64,000 nt of DNA from Salinilacihabitans rarus (lineage in GTDB: Archaea; Halobacteriota; Halobacteria; Halobacteriales; Natrialbaceae). The notes under the pieces are model-generated. The model was not told the DNA's origin. It did no database searches and saw only the letters and a list, made by a program, of their open reading frames with translations. The position numbers and the translations under genes were made by a program. Where the stretch lies: assembly GCF_024296665.1 (NCBI RefSeq), contig NZ_CP100762.1, forward strand, positions 3,410,001 through 3,474,000. The letters run 5' to 3'. Positions 44,070 to 53,015 of the stretch are shown here, piece after piece (positions within the stretch are counted from its first letter, which is position 1; the number at the start of each line of letters is the position of its first letter).

Positions 44070-44861
44070 TTACTCGCGGTCGAGCAACGCGAGCGTCGAC
44101 AGCGATCCGGACGCGGCGATCGAGACCCGCGTCTTCGGCGCGAGGGTCTCCAGTACGCGGCCGTCGGCCGCGAGCGCGACGTCGCCCTCGTCGCGTTCGA
44201 CCGACAGCGCGAGGTCGTCGTCGGGGAGGACCCACCGGCGCGTCCGGGTGACGAACGGCGCGACGGGGACGACGGCGACGGCCTCGACCGTCGGGGCGAC
44301 CTGCGGCGCGTTGGCGGCGCCCGCGTAGCCGTGGGTGCCGGCCGGCGTCGCCACGACGACGCCGTCGGCGCGAAACTGCGCGACGCGCTCGCCGCGGCTG
44401 TAGACGGCGTACTCGGAGATGCGCGCGGGCTCGTCGGTGAAAAGCGAGACGTCGAACAGTGCGCGCCCACCGGCGTCGCGACCGTCGCTCGCCTCGACCC
44501 CGAGCACCGGCCGCCGGCGTTCGACCGCCTCGCCCGCGAGGGCGGCGTCGACCGCCGTGGCCGCGCGCTCGGGGGGTACCGATCCGAGGCCCGCCCCCGC
44601 GTCGACCGGGAGGACGGGCGCGTCGGGATCCGCGTCCGCGAGCGCAGAGAGTGCCGACTCGCCGACGGCGACGATCGCCGTCGGGTCGGCCGCGAGCACC
44701 TCGGGGACGCCGCCGACGACGCTCTCGCCGCCGCGGTCGGCGACTACCGACTCGACGTTCGCGAGGCCCGCCTCGCCGTGGGCGGGTTCGTCGGCCGACC
44801 GTGCGGGATCGACGACGCCGACCAGCGGCGCGTCGCCCGCCGTCCACGCGGCGCGCTCCAT
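44070..44861 (-). CDS. NAD kinase-like protein with altered nucleotide motif
   Basis: The 263-residue protein resembles NAD(+) kinases in its C-terminal half, where GVVVATPAGTHGYAGAANAP replaces the usual SxPxGSTAY segment. The N-terminal GGDGT motif, which holds the catalytic Asp and ATP phosphate, reads VAVGESALSALAD here. Haloarchaea have a second NAD kinase of the usual type, so this one may bind NAD without being a kinase. It is close to the M28 peptidase on the same strand. Confidence 0.7.
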   Translation of the reverse strand: MERAAWTAGDAPLVGVVDPARSADEPAHGEAGLANVESVVADRGGESVVGGVPEVLAADPTAIVAVGESALSALADADPDAPVLPVDAGAGLGSVPPERAATAVDAALAGEAVERRRPVLGVEASDGRDAGGRALFDVSLFTDEPARISEYAVYSRGERVAQFRADGVVVATPAGTHGYAGAANAPQVAPTVEAVAVVPVAPFVTRTRRWVLPDDDLALSVERDEGDVALAADGRVLETLAPKTRVSIAASGSLSTLALLDRE

Positions 44862-44911
44862 GTCGCGTCCTTCCGCCGGGGTGACCAAAAACGTGCGGAT
44901 GTCCCTCCGCC

Positions 44912-46222
44912 TCACCCGTCGTAGGGCCAGTCGCCGGTGATCTTCATCCCCTCGGCGAGGTCCTCGTCCTCGAGGGCCGCGGCGATCTCCTCGGGGTCGC
45001 GGTGCTCGGGACGCACCTCGTCGCCTGCGAGCAGGACCGCGAGGTCGGTCAGCAGGATCGCCTGCTCGCGGAGGTCGCGTTTCTCGAGTTTGTCGAGCGT
45101 GTCGGCGGCGGTGTGGCCCCAGCCACGGCCGACCTCGTCGGAGGTGCTCGTCGCGTGGTAGCCGGGGACGCCCCACTGGACGAACGGCCAGTGGTCGCTG
45201 TGAGGTCCCATCCGGGGGATCGTCTCGATCGGGTGGCCGTGGCGCTCGGCGACGTCGTTCGCGGCCTCTTCGAGGGCGTCGAAGCCGTGGGTCGTCAGCG
45301 AGAGCGTCCGCCCGCGGACGACGCCGTCGCTGTTGAGGATCGCTTCAATCGTATCGTGGTCGGTCGTCTCGGCGTGGTAGCCGGAGCCGACGAGGCCGAC
45401 CTCCTCGGCGCCGTAGGCGACGAACTCGACGCGGGTGTCGAGTTCGTCCTCCCGGGTCGCGAGCGCGTTCGCGATCTCGACGACCATCGCGGTGCCGGCG
45501 CCGTTGTCCAGCGCCCCCTCGGCGATGTCGTGGGCGTCGACGTGGCTCGTCACGAGCACGCGCTCGTCGGTGTCGGGGCCGAGTTCCGCGTGGACGTTCT
45601 GACTCTCCGCCCCGTGAATCTCGGCGTCGACGGAGACCTCGACCGCCTCGCCCTCGAACCGCCGGACGAGGCGCGCGCCGACCTCCGCGGAGACGCCGAC
45701 AGCGGGGATCTCGCCGATGGGGTCCTCGTCGGTGCCGACGCTACCCGTCGGCGGGAGACAGCCCTCGACGTGGTTGCGGTAGACGAACGCGGCCGCGCCG
45801 CCCTCGACGGCGTGGTAGTACTTCTCCCGGCGGTGGACGTAGCGGTCGTAGTACGACGGGATGTCGCTGCGGACGACGACGACCTTCCCCTCGACGTCGG
45901 TCTCCGCGAACGTCTCCGGCAGCCCGTAGCCGAGGTCGACCAACTCGCCTTCGACGGCCCCCGCGGGGCTTCGCGGCAGCGCGATGCAGTCGAGGTCGAG
46001 GCCGTCGGCGACGACGGCGCTGTCGCCGCGTGCCCACCCCTGTATCGGGAACGTCTCGAGGCGTGCGTCCCGCGCGCCGACCTCGTGCAGGGCGTCGCGG
46101 GTCAGTTCCGCGGCCTCGCGTTCGCCCTCGTTTCCTGCCATCCGATCGCCGACGTCGACGAGTCGTTCGAGGTGGTCCCATCCGACGTCGCTGGTGAAGG
46201 TCTCGCCGATCCACGTAACCAT
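44912..46222 (-). CDS. M28-family zinc aminopeptidase
   Basis: The 436-residue soluble protein has a PA-type insert (residues 70-180) and the M28 catalytic domain. Zinc ligands are in SHVDAHDIAEGALDNGAG (His and Asp), GAEEVGLVGS (Glu), ILNSDGV (Asp) and GHTAADTLDKL (His). It releases N-terminal amino acids from peptides. No signal peptide is present, so it is cytoplasmic. Confidence 0.9.
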   Translation of the reverse strand: MVTWIGETFTSDVGWDHLERLVDVGDRMAGNEGEREAAELTRDALHEVGARDARLETFPIQGWARGDSAVVADGLDLDCIALPRSPAGAVEGELVDLGYGLPETFAETDVEGKVVVVRSDIPSYYDRYVHRREKYYHAVEGGAAAFVYRNHVEGCLPPTGSVGTDEDPIGEIPAVGVSAEVGARLVRRFEGEAVEVSVDAEIHGAESQNVHAELGPDTDERVLVTSHVDAHDIAEGALDNGAGTAMVVEIANALATREDELDTRVEFVAYGAEEVGLVGSGYHAETTDHDTIEAILNSDGVVRGRTLSLTTHGFDALEEAANDVAERHGHPIETIPRMGPHSDHWPFVQWGVPGYHATSTSDEVGRGWGHTAADTLDKLEKRDLREQAILLTDLAVLLAGDEVRPEHRDPEEIAAALEDEDLAEGMKITGDWPYDG

Positions 46223-46381
46223 ACGCCGGCATGGGACCGGGGGCGCCCTAACTGTTCGGGAACCGGTCGTCTCGACGGATCGTCACTTCGCCGCCCGTCC
46301 TCGCGTTCCGTGCCGACGATTCTACTATCGGATACTTAAATGCGGCAACGATCGGACGGCGAAACTCCCTCATGCCTATTC

Positions 46382-46390
46382 TTTATTATC
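46382..46390 (+). promoter_or_regulatory. TATA-like box of the E1-alpha gene
   Basis: TTTATTATC lies 39-47 bases before the ATG at 46429, predicting a short 5' leader of about 18 bases. The in-frame TTG at 46402 would lie upstream of the predicted transcript start. Confidence 0.55.
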
Positions 46391-46428
46391 GATAACGACG
46401 TTTGACCGATGGACCCTCGGTGACACAG

Positions 46429-47496
46429 ATGTCGAGCCCGGCAGACGATATCGTGCGGGTGGTACCGTCCGACGGCGATCCGGACGCGCGGTCGACCGAC
46501 GTTCCGGAGGCGGACCTGCTCCGGTGTTACGAGACGCAGGTCCTCGCGCGGACGTTCGACGAGAAGGCGATCAGCCTCCACCGGCAGGGCCGGATCGGCA
46601 CGTACGCGCCGATGCGGGGCCAGGAGGGCGCACAGGTGGGCGCGGCGCTCGCGCTGTGCGAGACCGACTACCTCTTTCCCACCTACCGCGACCACGCGAT
46701 GTACCTCGCGCGGGGGCTTCCACCGGCCGCTGTCGTCCGCCACCTGCTGGGGCGGGGCAACTACGTCGACCGGTGGGAGGCGGACGTCGCGGAGCGTACG
46801 TTCCCGATCACGATTCCGATCGCGACCCAGCTCCCCCACGCCGTCGGCGTCGGGATGGCCGCCGACTACGCCGGCGACGACTGCGTGGCCCTCGCCAGCC
46901 TCGGCGACGGCGCCACCTCGGAGGGCGACTTCCACGAGGCGTTGAACGTCGCGGGCGTCTTCGAGGCGCCCGCGGTGTTCTTCTGTCAGAACAACGGCTG
47001 GGCCATCTCGGTGCCCCGGGAGCGCCAGACCGCGAGCGCGACCATCGCCGGGAAGGCCGAGGCCTACGGCATCGAGGGCGTCCGCGTCGACGGCAACGAC
47101 CCCGTCGCGGTCTACGACGTCGTCCGCGAGGCGATCGAACGCGCCCGCGACGGCGGCGGGCCGACGTTGATCGAGGCCGTCACCTACCGGAAGGGGCCAC
47201 ACACGACGACCGACGACCCCTCCCGGTACCGCGACGAGGACGAACCCGAGGAGTGGCCGGACCCGATCGAACGGACGCGGACGTACCTCGAACGGACCGT
47301 CGGCTGGACGGACGCGGACGACGAGGCGCTGCGCGAGCGGGCCCGGACCGCCGTCGAGGAGGCCGTCGAGGCGGCGGAGGCCGAGGCCGATCCCGACCCG
47401 GCGACGCTGTTCGACCACGTCCACTCGGACGGCCACCCGCGCTACGAACGCCAGCGCGAGCGCCTGCCCGAGGCGCCGCGGTCGCTCGACGGGTGA
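46429..47496 (+). CDS. 2-oxoacid dehydrogenase E1 component, alpha subunit (orphan)
   Basis: The 355-residue protein belongs to the thiamine-diphosphate E1-alpha family (pyruvate or branched-chain 2-oxoacid dehydrogenase). TPP and Mg binding is GDGATSEGDFHEALN ... NNGWAISVP; RGQEG (as MRGQEGAQVG) and FPTYRDHAMYLARG are also present. E1 needs a beta subunit; none is near, so the partner must be elsewhere or shared. The ATG at 46429 follows a TATA-like TTTATTATC by 38 bases. Confidence 0.9.
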   Translation: MSSPADDIVRVVPSDGDPDARSTDVPEADLLRCYETQVLARTFDEKAISLHRQGRIGTYAPMRGQEGAQVGAALALCETDYLFPTYRDHAMYLARGLPPAAVVRHLLGRGNYVDRWEADVAERTFPITIPIATQLPHAVGVGMAADYAGDDCVALASLGDGATSEGDFHEALNVAGVFEAPAVFFCQNNGWAISVPRERQTASATIAGKAEAYGIEGVRVDGNDPVAVYDVVREAIERARDGGGPTLIEAVTYRKGPHTTTDDPSRYRDEDEPEEWPDPIERTRTYLERTVGWTDADDEALRERARTAVEEAVEAAEAEADPDPATLFDHVHSDGHPRYERQRERLPEAPRSLDG

Positions 47497-47577
47497 ACGA
47501 ACCCCGAGTCCGGCCGGCCCCGCCGGCCGCGGCGCCCGGGGGTGGGAAAAACGAGGTGGGTAACCGCGAGCGCGTAC

Positions 47578-47832
47578 TTACAGTTCGCCTTCCTCTTTCA
47601 GGCCCTCGATGACGTCGTCGGCGAGGTCCTCGGCGTTGTCGTAGGGGAACTCCTGATAGCTCGAAAGCTTCGTGCCGAGTTCCATCGCGGTGAGGCTGAG
47701 GTCGCCGGACTCGAACGTCGTCGACGGGCCGTTCGGCAGCGCCGGCACGAGTTCCATCTGGTTCGACACGGGGAAGTCGGCGCCACCGAAGGCGTCGACG
47801 AACTGCTCTCTGAGTTCGGCTTCGTCTGCCAT
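47578..47832 (-). CDS. MTH865-like small protein
   Basis: The 84-residue soluble protein matches the MTH865 family: LREQFVDAFGGADFPVSNQMELVPALPNGP, then AMELGTKL and FPYDNAEDLADDVIEGLKEEG. The family has an EF-hand-like helical fold of unknown function and is common in methanogens and haloarchaea. It is divergent from the polyprenyl synthase gene. Confidence 0.88.
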   Translation of the reverse strand: MADEAELREQFVDAFGGADFPVSNQMELVPALPNGPSTTFESGDLSLTAMELGTKLSSYQEFPYDNAEDLADDVIEGLKEEGEL

Positions 47833-47944
47833 ACCTCCCTCTGGTGGTGCCGCCCGGTTAAACGTTCTGGAACAACGATAAATTCGTTGTGGGTTTCGAC
47901 AGTCGAACTGAAAGCTTTTGCTTCCGCTCTGTGACCGAACGAGT

Positions 47945-49009
47945 ATGCGGGAGACGCTTGCCGAGTGGCGGCCGGTGATAGACGAGGCCATCGCCGACCT
48001 CCTCCCACGTGACGTCGACGCCGAGTACCTCGAGTCGTTCTTCGGCGAGCCCACCTACGAGTACGATCCCGACGGCATCCAGCGCGCGCTCTCGGACCCG
48101 ATCTGGGACCTCCTCGACCGCGGCGGGAAGCGCTGGCGCGCGGTGCTCTTTCTGGTCTTCGTCGAGGCGTTCGGCGAGGACCCCGCCGACTACCTCCCGT
48201 ACGCCTGCATCCCGGAGATCCTCCACAACGGGACGATCATCGTCGACGACGTCGAGGACGAGGCGACGATGCGACGGGGCGAACCGGCGTTACACCACCT
48301 CTACGGTCGGGACGTCGCGCTCAACGCCGGCAACGCGATGTACTTCCTGCCGCTGAAGGTGCTCACCCACGACCCCGCCGACCTCCCGGCGGAGCGACGG
48401 CTGGCCGCCTACGAGATGCTGATGGACGAACTGAACCGCACCCACCTCGGACAGGGGATGGACATCTGCTGGCACAACGAGCGCGACGTCCGCGTCTCCC
48501 GCGAACAGTACCTCGAGATGTGCGCGTGCAAGACCGGCTGTCTCGCCCGGATCGTCGCCCGCCTCGCGGCGATCATCACCGACCAGCCCCCCGAGGTCGA
48601 GGACGCAGTCGCCCGCTACGCCGAGCACACCGCCGTCGCCTTCCAGATCGGCGACGACATCCTCGACGTCGAGAACTCCCTCGGGCGGGCCGGCGAGTTC
48701 GGCAAGGAGTTCGGCAACGACGTCCGCGAGGGCAAGAAGACCCTGCTGGTCATCCACGCCATCGAGGAGGCCGATCCCGCCGCCGCCCACCGCCTCCAGG
48801 AGATCCTCGCCGCCGACGAGAACACGGACGAGGAGATCCTCGAGGCGCTGTCGATCATCGAGGGGGCCGGCAGCATCGAGTACGCCCGCGAGCGCGCGCT
48901 CGACCTCGCCGCCGAGGCACGCGCCGAGGTCGAGGACCTCGACCTCGAACCCGGCCCGACCGAGGAACTGCTGGAGTTCACCGAGTTCGTCGTCGAGCGC
49001 GACATCTGA
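47945..49009 (+). CDS. idsA: Polyprenyl (geranylgeranyl/farnesylgeranyl) diphosphate synthase
   Basis: The 354-residue all-helical prenyltransferase joins isopentenyl units for archaeal lipids. The first Asp-rich motif is DDVED (HNGTIIVDDVEDEATMRRG) and the second is GDDILDVEN. The chain-length residues before the first motif are CIPEILHN. AACAACGATAAATTC at about 47869-47883 is the likely promoter. The product length (C20 or C25) cannot be told from motif alone. Confidence 0.9.
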   Translation: MRETLAEWRPVIDEAIADLLPRDVDAEYLESFFGEPTYEYDPDGIQRALSDPIWDLLDRGGKRWRAVLFLVFVEAFGEDPADYLPYACIPEILHNGTIIVDDVEDEATMRRGEPALHHLYGRDVALNAGNAMYFLPLKVLTHDPADLPAERRLAAYEMLMDELNRTHLGQGMDICWHNERDVRVSREQYLEMCACKTGCLARIVARLAAIITDQPPEVEDAVARYAEHTAVAFQIGDDILDVENSLGRAGEFGKEFGNDVREGKKTLLVIHAIEEADPAAAHRLQEILAADENTDEEILEALSIIEGAGSIEYARERALDLAAEARAEVEDLDLEPGPTEELLEFTEFVVERDI

Positions 49010-49070
49010 GCCGGCGCGACGCGCGTCGCGCCGCCGGGAACTATTGTCCCGCGCGTCGAACCACACGGGT

Positions 49071-49436
49071 ATGAGCGATCGCTCCGCACGGGCCGCGAGC
49101 CCGTGGCCGCTCCTCGTCGCGCTCGGCCTCGTCCTCTCGGAGGTCGGCATCGTCGTCGACCTCTTCCCGGTCGCCGTCGGGGGACTCGTGCTGTTCGCCT
49201 GGAGCGTCGCGGGCATCCTCGCCGAGTCGGGCCACGTCGCCAGCCCGCGGGCGCTCGTGGCGGGCTTCGGCGGCCTGTTCGTCCTCGCCGGGGCCGCGAT
49301 GGTGGGCGTCGACGCCGGCGCGGTCCCCGCGGGGCCGGCCGAGGGGCTGGTCGGCCTGTCGAGTCGCGGCCTCGCGGTGGCCGTCGCCGGCGCCGTCGCG
49401 GTCGTCGTCGGCGTCGGCGGCCGGCTGCGCGACTGA
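49071..49436 (+). CDS. Four-helix small membrane protein (DUF7541-like)
   Basis: The 121-residue protein is almost wholly hydrophobic with four helices rich in Val, Ala and Gly, and a short polar start. It has no cofactor motif. It heads a set of small membrane proteins (49479, 49819 minus, 49879) of the kind found near haloarchaeal terminal-oxidase genes, though no oxidase is in view. Confidence 0.65.
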   Translation: MSDRSARAASPWPLLVALGLVLSEVGIVVDLFPVAVGGLVLFAWSVAGILAESGHVASPRALVAGFGGLFVLAGAAMVGVDAGAVPAGPAEGLVGLSSRGLAVAVAGAVAVVVGVGGRLRD

Positions 49437-49478
49437 GCCCACCCGAACCGACTTACGCCCGGCGGCCGTACGATCGGT

Positions 49479-49730
49479 ATGAGTCGGAGCGCGTTCGACG
49501 CGGAGGTCAGGCTCGACCTCGCGGTCAACTTCATCCCGTTCGCGATCCTCTGTTTCTTCGTCGCGCTGTTCGCCGCGTTCAACCCGTGGGGGTTCGACCT
49601 CCTGCGCTCGGGGCTGCAGTTCGCCATCGTGGTCGTGACGGCCACCCTCCTCATGCTGATCACGTACGTCGGGGCCCGTGCCATCGAGGGCGACGCGCGC
49701 CGGGACGAACCGGAGACCGACTGGCGGTGA
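49479..49730 (+). CDS. Two-helix small membrane protein (DUF6684-like)
   Basis: The 83-residue protein has two helices (about 17-36 and 44-68). Its motif NFIPFAILCFFVALFAAFNPWGFDLL and ending EGDARRDEPETDWR resemble a haloarchaeal family recalled as DUF6684, linked to cytochrome oxidase regions. Function unknown. Confidence 0.72.
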   Translation: MSRSAFDAEVRLDLAVNFIPFAILCFFVALFAAFNPWGFDLLRSGLQFAIVVVTATLLMLITYVGARAIEGDARRDEPETDWR

Positions 49731-49732
49731 GG

Positions 49733-49819
49733 TCAGTTCGTCACGAGGACGACGCCCGTCAGCGCCATCGCGAGCGCGACCCCGACGAGCAACAGGAGGA
49801 ACAGTTCCTTCTCGGACAT
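49733..49819 (-). CDS. 28-residue single-helix membrane microprotein (candidate)
   Basis: On the minus strand an ATG at 49819 opens a 28-codon frame beginning MSEKELFLLLLVG and ending in TGA at 49735-49733. The product is one transmembrane helix with a charged MSEKE start. The frame fills the gap between two membrane-protein genes exactly, and a TTTTGC stretch lies about 25-30 bases upstream. Small subunits of this size occur with haloarchaeal oxidases. It could be chance. Confidence 0.5.
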   Translation of the reverse strand: MSEKELFLLLLVGVALAMALTGVVLVTN

Positions 49820-49878
49820 GGTCGCGGGTTCGACGGCGAGGCGCAAAAGGCTACTCGCGCCGCGCCGTGGGGTCGGCC

Positions 49879-50148
49879 GTGAGCGACGCCCCGCCGACCG
49901 CGACGGGCCGGCGCGCCGTCCTCGCGCTCGCGTGCGGGCTGGTGACCGCGGGGGCCGCCTTCGGCGGCGTCCTCGGCCGGTTCGTCCCCGCCCAGACCGG
50001 CGTCGAGGAGGTCACGGTGCTCGCGGTCACGGTCGCGATTTCGCCGGCGACGCTCGCCCTCTACGGCGCCGCGGCCGTCGGCGCGCTCGTCGGACTCGGC
50101 CTCCTCGCCGTCGAGGTCGCCTCGCGGTTCGACGACGGGGCCGCGTAA
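49879..50148 (+). CDS. Two-helix small membrane protein
   Basis: The GTG at 49879 gives 89 residues with two helices (about 12-32 and 52-78) and a short acidic tail. There is no recognisable motif. It belongs with the two preceding small membrane proteins in the same direction. The antisense frames across this region are shadows of its G+C-rich codon use. Confidence 0.65.
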   Translation: MSDAPPTATGRRAVLALACGLVTAGAAFGGVLGRFVPAQTGVEEVTVLAVTVAISPATLALYGAAAVGALVGLGLLAVEVASRFDDGAA

Positions 50149-50163
50149 CCGCCGGTCTCGCGC

Positions 50164-50370
50164 TCACCCGTCGAGCAGCCCCAGTTCCCGGCCGACCAGA
50201 TCGGCGAGGTGGTCCGCGACTTCGGGGTCGACCTCGGCGATCTGCTCCCCGTCGTGGAGCCGGTCGTTGTGGCGCTCGATCGCGTCGGCCACCGTCGACA
50301 GCGGCACGCGCGAGGTGGTCTCGCAGTCGGTACACCTGATCGTGACTCGCGGCTCGTCGTCCCCGTCCAT
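50164..50370 (-). CDS. Small protein with one CxxC site
   Basis: The 68-residue protein starts with IRCTDCETTSRVPLSTVADAIERHNDRLHDGE. One CxxC with a nearby His suggests a half zinc ribbon. The rest is helical and acidic. No function is known. It lies downstream of the methylmalonyl-CoA mutase gene on the same strand. Confidence 0.68.
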   Translation of the reverse strand: MDGDDEPRVTIRCTDCETTSRVPLSTVADAIERHNDRLHDGEQIAEVDPEVADHLADLVGRELGLLDG

Positions 50371-50440
50371 CGTTCCGAGAATCTTCCTACGACGGTAATA
50401 AGGTCGCGGGTCGTCGCCGCGACCTGCGAACCGCGGCCGA

Positions 50441-52141
50441 TCAGGCCAGCCCGATCTGCTCGCTGAACGCGCCGTGGTGGTCCTCGAAGACGCCCATGAT
50501 CTCGCCCATCGTCGCGTACGTCTTGACGGCGTCGACGATGTACGGCATCGTGTTCTCGCCCGCCTCGATCGCCTCCGAGAGCGCTTCGAGGGACGCCTCG
50601 ACGGCCGCGTCGTCGCGCTCGGCTTTGACCTCCTCCAGCCGGGCGAGCTGTGTCTCCTGGGCGGTCTCGTCGACCTGGAGGATGTCGGGGCTGGTGTCCT
50701 CCTCGATGGTGTACTCGTTGACGCCGACGACGACCTCCTCGCCGGCCTCGACGCGCTCCTGGTACTCGTAGGAGGCCTCCTGGATCTCCCGGAGGAAGTA
50801 GCCGTCGTCGATCCCCTGCAGGATGCCGTCGCGGACCGACCCCTCGCCCATCTCGCGGATCTCCTCGATGTAGCGCATCGCCCGCTGTTCGATCTCGTCG
50901 GTGAGCGCCTCGACGGCGAACGAGCCGCCGAGCGGGTCGACGATGTCGGCGACGCCCGACTCCTCGGCGATGATCTGCTGGGTCCGCAAGGCGACGCGCA
51001 CCGCCTTCTCGCCTGGCAGGGCGAGCGCCTCGTCGAAGCTGTTGGTGTGCAGGCTCTGGGTGCCGCCGAGGACGCCCGCGAGCGCCTGGATCGTCACCCG
51101 GACGACGTTGTTCAGCGGCTGCTGGGCGGTCAGCGACTGGCCCGCCGTCTGGGTGTGGAACTTGAGTCGTTTCGATTCGGGCGTTTCGGCGTCGTACCAG
51201 TCGTCCATCACCCGCGCGTAGATGCGCCGGGCGGCGCGGAACTTCGCGACCTCCTCGAAGAAGGAGTTGTGGCAGTTGAAGAAGAAAGACAGTCGGGGCG
51301 CGAAGTCGTCGACGTCCAGCCCGCGCTCTATCCCGTCTTCGACGTAGCCGAAGCCGTCCGCGAGGGTGAAGGCGAGTTCCTGGACGGCGGTCGAACCGGC
51401 CTCGCGGATGTGGTAGCCCGACACCGAGATGGGGTGGAACTTCGGCGTCTCGGCGGCGCTGAACTCGACGACGTCGGTGACGAGGTCCAGCGAGGGCTCC
51501 GGCGGGATGACCCACTCCTTCTGGGCGATGAACTCCTTGAACATGTCGTTCTGGAGGGTGCCGCGGATCTGCTCGCGCGGGACGCCCTGCTGGTCGGCCA
51601 GCGCGACGTACATCGCGTAGATGACCGGCGCGGAGGGGTTGATCGTAAAGGAGGTCGAGACCTCCCCGAGGTCGATCCCGTCGAAGAGGATCTCCACGTC
51701 ACGGAGGGTGTCGACCGCGACGCCCTCCTTGCCCACTTCGCCGTCTGCCATCGAGTCGTCGGAGTCGATGCCCATCAGCGTCGGCATGTCGAACGCCGTC
51801 GACAGCCCCGTCTGGCCCTGCTCGATCAGGTAGTGAAAGCGGTCGTTGGTCTCCTCGGCGGTGCCGAAGCCGGCGAACTGGCGCATCGTCCACGTCCGCC
51901 CGCGGTACATCGTCGGGTACGGGCCGCGCGTGTACGGCGGCCGGCCGGGGAAGCCGAGGTCTTCGAGGTAGTCGAGGTCCGCGACGTCGTCGGGGGTGTA
52001 GAGCCGGTCGACCCCGAGGTTCGAGACGGTGGCGAACCGGTCCTGGCGTTCGCCGAAGCGCTCGAGGGTGGGATCGAGCGTCTCGGCTTCCCACTCCGAT
52101 TCGGCCTCGCGGATCGCCGCGAGATCCTCATCGTCGTACAT
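50441..52141 (-). CDS. mcmA1: Methylmalonyl-CoA mutase, large catalytic subunit
   Basis: The 566-residue TIM-barrel part of the B12 enzyme interconverts methylmalonyl-CoA and succinyl-CoA. Typical segments are PPYTRGPYPTMYRGRTWTMR (CoA entry), SVSGYHIREAGSTAVQELAF and FFFNCHNSFFEEVAKFRAAR. The B12-binding domain is absent, as expected for archaea where it is a separate small subunit; it is not near. GGTTAAGG (52166-52173) lies 25-32 bases upstream. Confidence 0.95.
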   Translation of the reverse strand: MYDDEDLAAIREAESEWEAETLDPTLERFGERQDRFATVSNLGVDRLYTPDDVADLDYLEDLGFPGRPPYTRGPYPTMYRGRTWTMRQFAGFGTAEETNDRFHYLIEQGQTGLSTAFDMPTLMGIDSDDSMADGEVGKEGVAVDTLRDVEILFDGIDLGEVSTSFTINPSAPVIYAMYVALADQQGVPREQIRGTLQNDMFKEFIAQKEWVIPPEPSLDLVTDVVEFSAAETPKFHPISVSGYHIREAGSTAVQELAFTLADGFGYVEDGIERGLDVDDFAPRLSFFFNCHNSFFEEVAKFRAARRIYARVMDDWYDAETPESKRLKFHTQTAGQSLTAQQPLNNVVRVTIQALAGVLGGTQSLHTNSFDEALALPGEKAVRVALRTQQIIAEESGVADIVDPLGGSFAVEALTDEIEQRAMRYIEEIREMGEGSVRDGILQGIDDGYFLREIQEASYEYQERVEAGEEVVVGVNEYTIEEDTSPDILQVDETAQETQLARLEEVKAERDDAAVEASLEALSEAIEAGENTMPYIVDAVKTYATMGEIMGVFEDHHGAFSEQIGLA

Positions 52142-52165
52142 GATCGTAATTTTTGCCGGACGGTC

Positions 52166-52173
52166 GGTTAAGG
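52166..52173 (-). promoter_or_regulatory. TATA-like box of the methylmalonyl-CoA mutase gene
   Basis: CCTTAACC on the minus strand, 25-32 bases before the ATG at 52141, predicts a leaderless message. Confidence 0.55.
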
Positions 52174-52193
52174 ATTCCGGGTGTCGACGGCCG

Positions 52194-52931
52194 TCAGCGT
52201 CGCACTTCCCGCTCGTGTTCGACGCCGACGCGCTCGAACTCCCAGGGTACCTCGACGACGTTCGTCGGCGTCCCGGCCAGTCCGTCGCGGCTGACGATCT
52301 CGAACGTCCGGTTGCGGGCCTCGGGCGTGAACGGCGCGGCGGCCATCACCCGCGCGACGTCCGCCCGCGGGATCGACCCGGACACCGAGTCGCCGCCCTC
52401 GCCGACGACGACCTCGCCGGTCGGCGTCGCGTTCGTCAGTCTCCCCGGTCGGAAGATCGTGTAGCCGAGCCCCGACCGCCGCAGCGCCGTCTCGGCGTCG
52501 CGTTTCGCCCGCAGGGTCGCACGGAGCAACAGCCTGCCGGCGAGGGACATTCCCGCCTTCGAGGTGCCGACGCCGATCGCGCTCAGCAACACGAAGTGGT
52601 CGACGCTCTCGCCGACGGCGGCGGTCGCGAGGTTGATCGCGCCCGTCCGGTCGACGAGTCGGCCCCCGAGGACGTGGCGCGGCCCCGGCGACGTCCCGAG
52701 CGCGCAGTAGACGACGTCACAGCCCTCGACTGCCCGGACGGCGTCGGCGGACTCGAAGAAGTCGGCGACCACCACCTCGTCGGCGCCCAGCCGTTTCAGG
52801 GCGTCCGCCGTCGCGTACGAGCGGGTGGTCGCCCGCACGGTGAGGTCGGTCGGTCGGAGGACCGAGAGCAGTTCCCGGCCGGTGTCGCCGCTCGCTCCCG
52901 CGATCAGCACGCGTTCGCCCGTCGAAGCCAT
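52194..52931 (-). CDS. NAD(P)-binding protein of the atypical SDR/NmrA group
   Basis: The 245-residue protein begins with the dinucleotide site VLIAGASGDTGRELLSVL and has CDVVYCALG, FVLLSAIGVG and LGYTIFRPGRLTN, the standard layout of atypical SDRs. The catalytic Tyr-x3-Lys pair is absent. It may act on a complex I or cofactor substrate as other members do; no direct clue is present. Confidence 0.85.
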   Translation of the reverse strand: MASTGERVLIAGASGDTGRELLSVLRPTDLTVRATTRSYATADALKRLGADEVVVADFFESADAVRAVEGCDVVYCALGTSPGPRHVLGGRLVDRTGAINLATAAVGESVDHFVLLSAIGVGTSKAGMSLAGRLLLRATLRAKRDAETALRRSGLGYTIFRPGRLTNATPTGEVVVGEGGDSVSGSIPRADVARVMAAAPFTPEARNRTFEIVSRDGLAGTPTNVVEVPWEFERVGVEHEREVRR

Positions 52932-53015
52932 ACCGCGTCTAGCCCGCCGACGGTCATAACGCTCACCAGCGGTCGGACCGCGTGACTGCCACCGGGGCGG
53001 ACACGAGTTGGCCCC

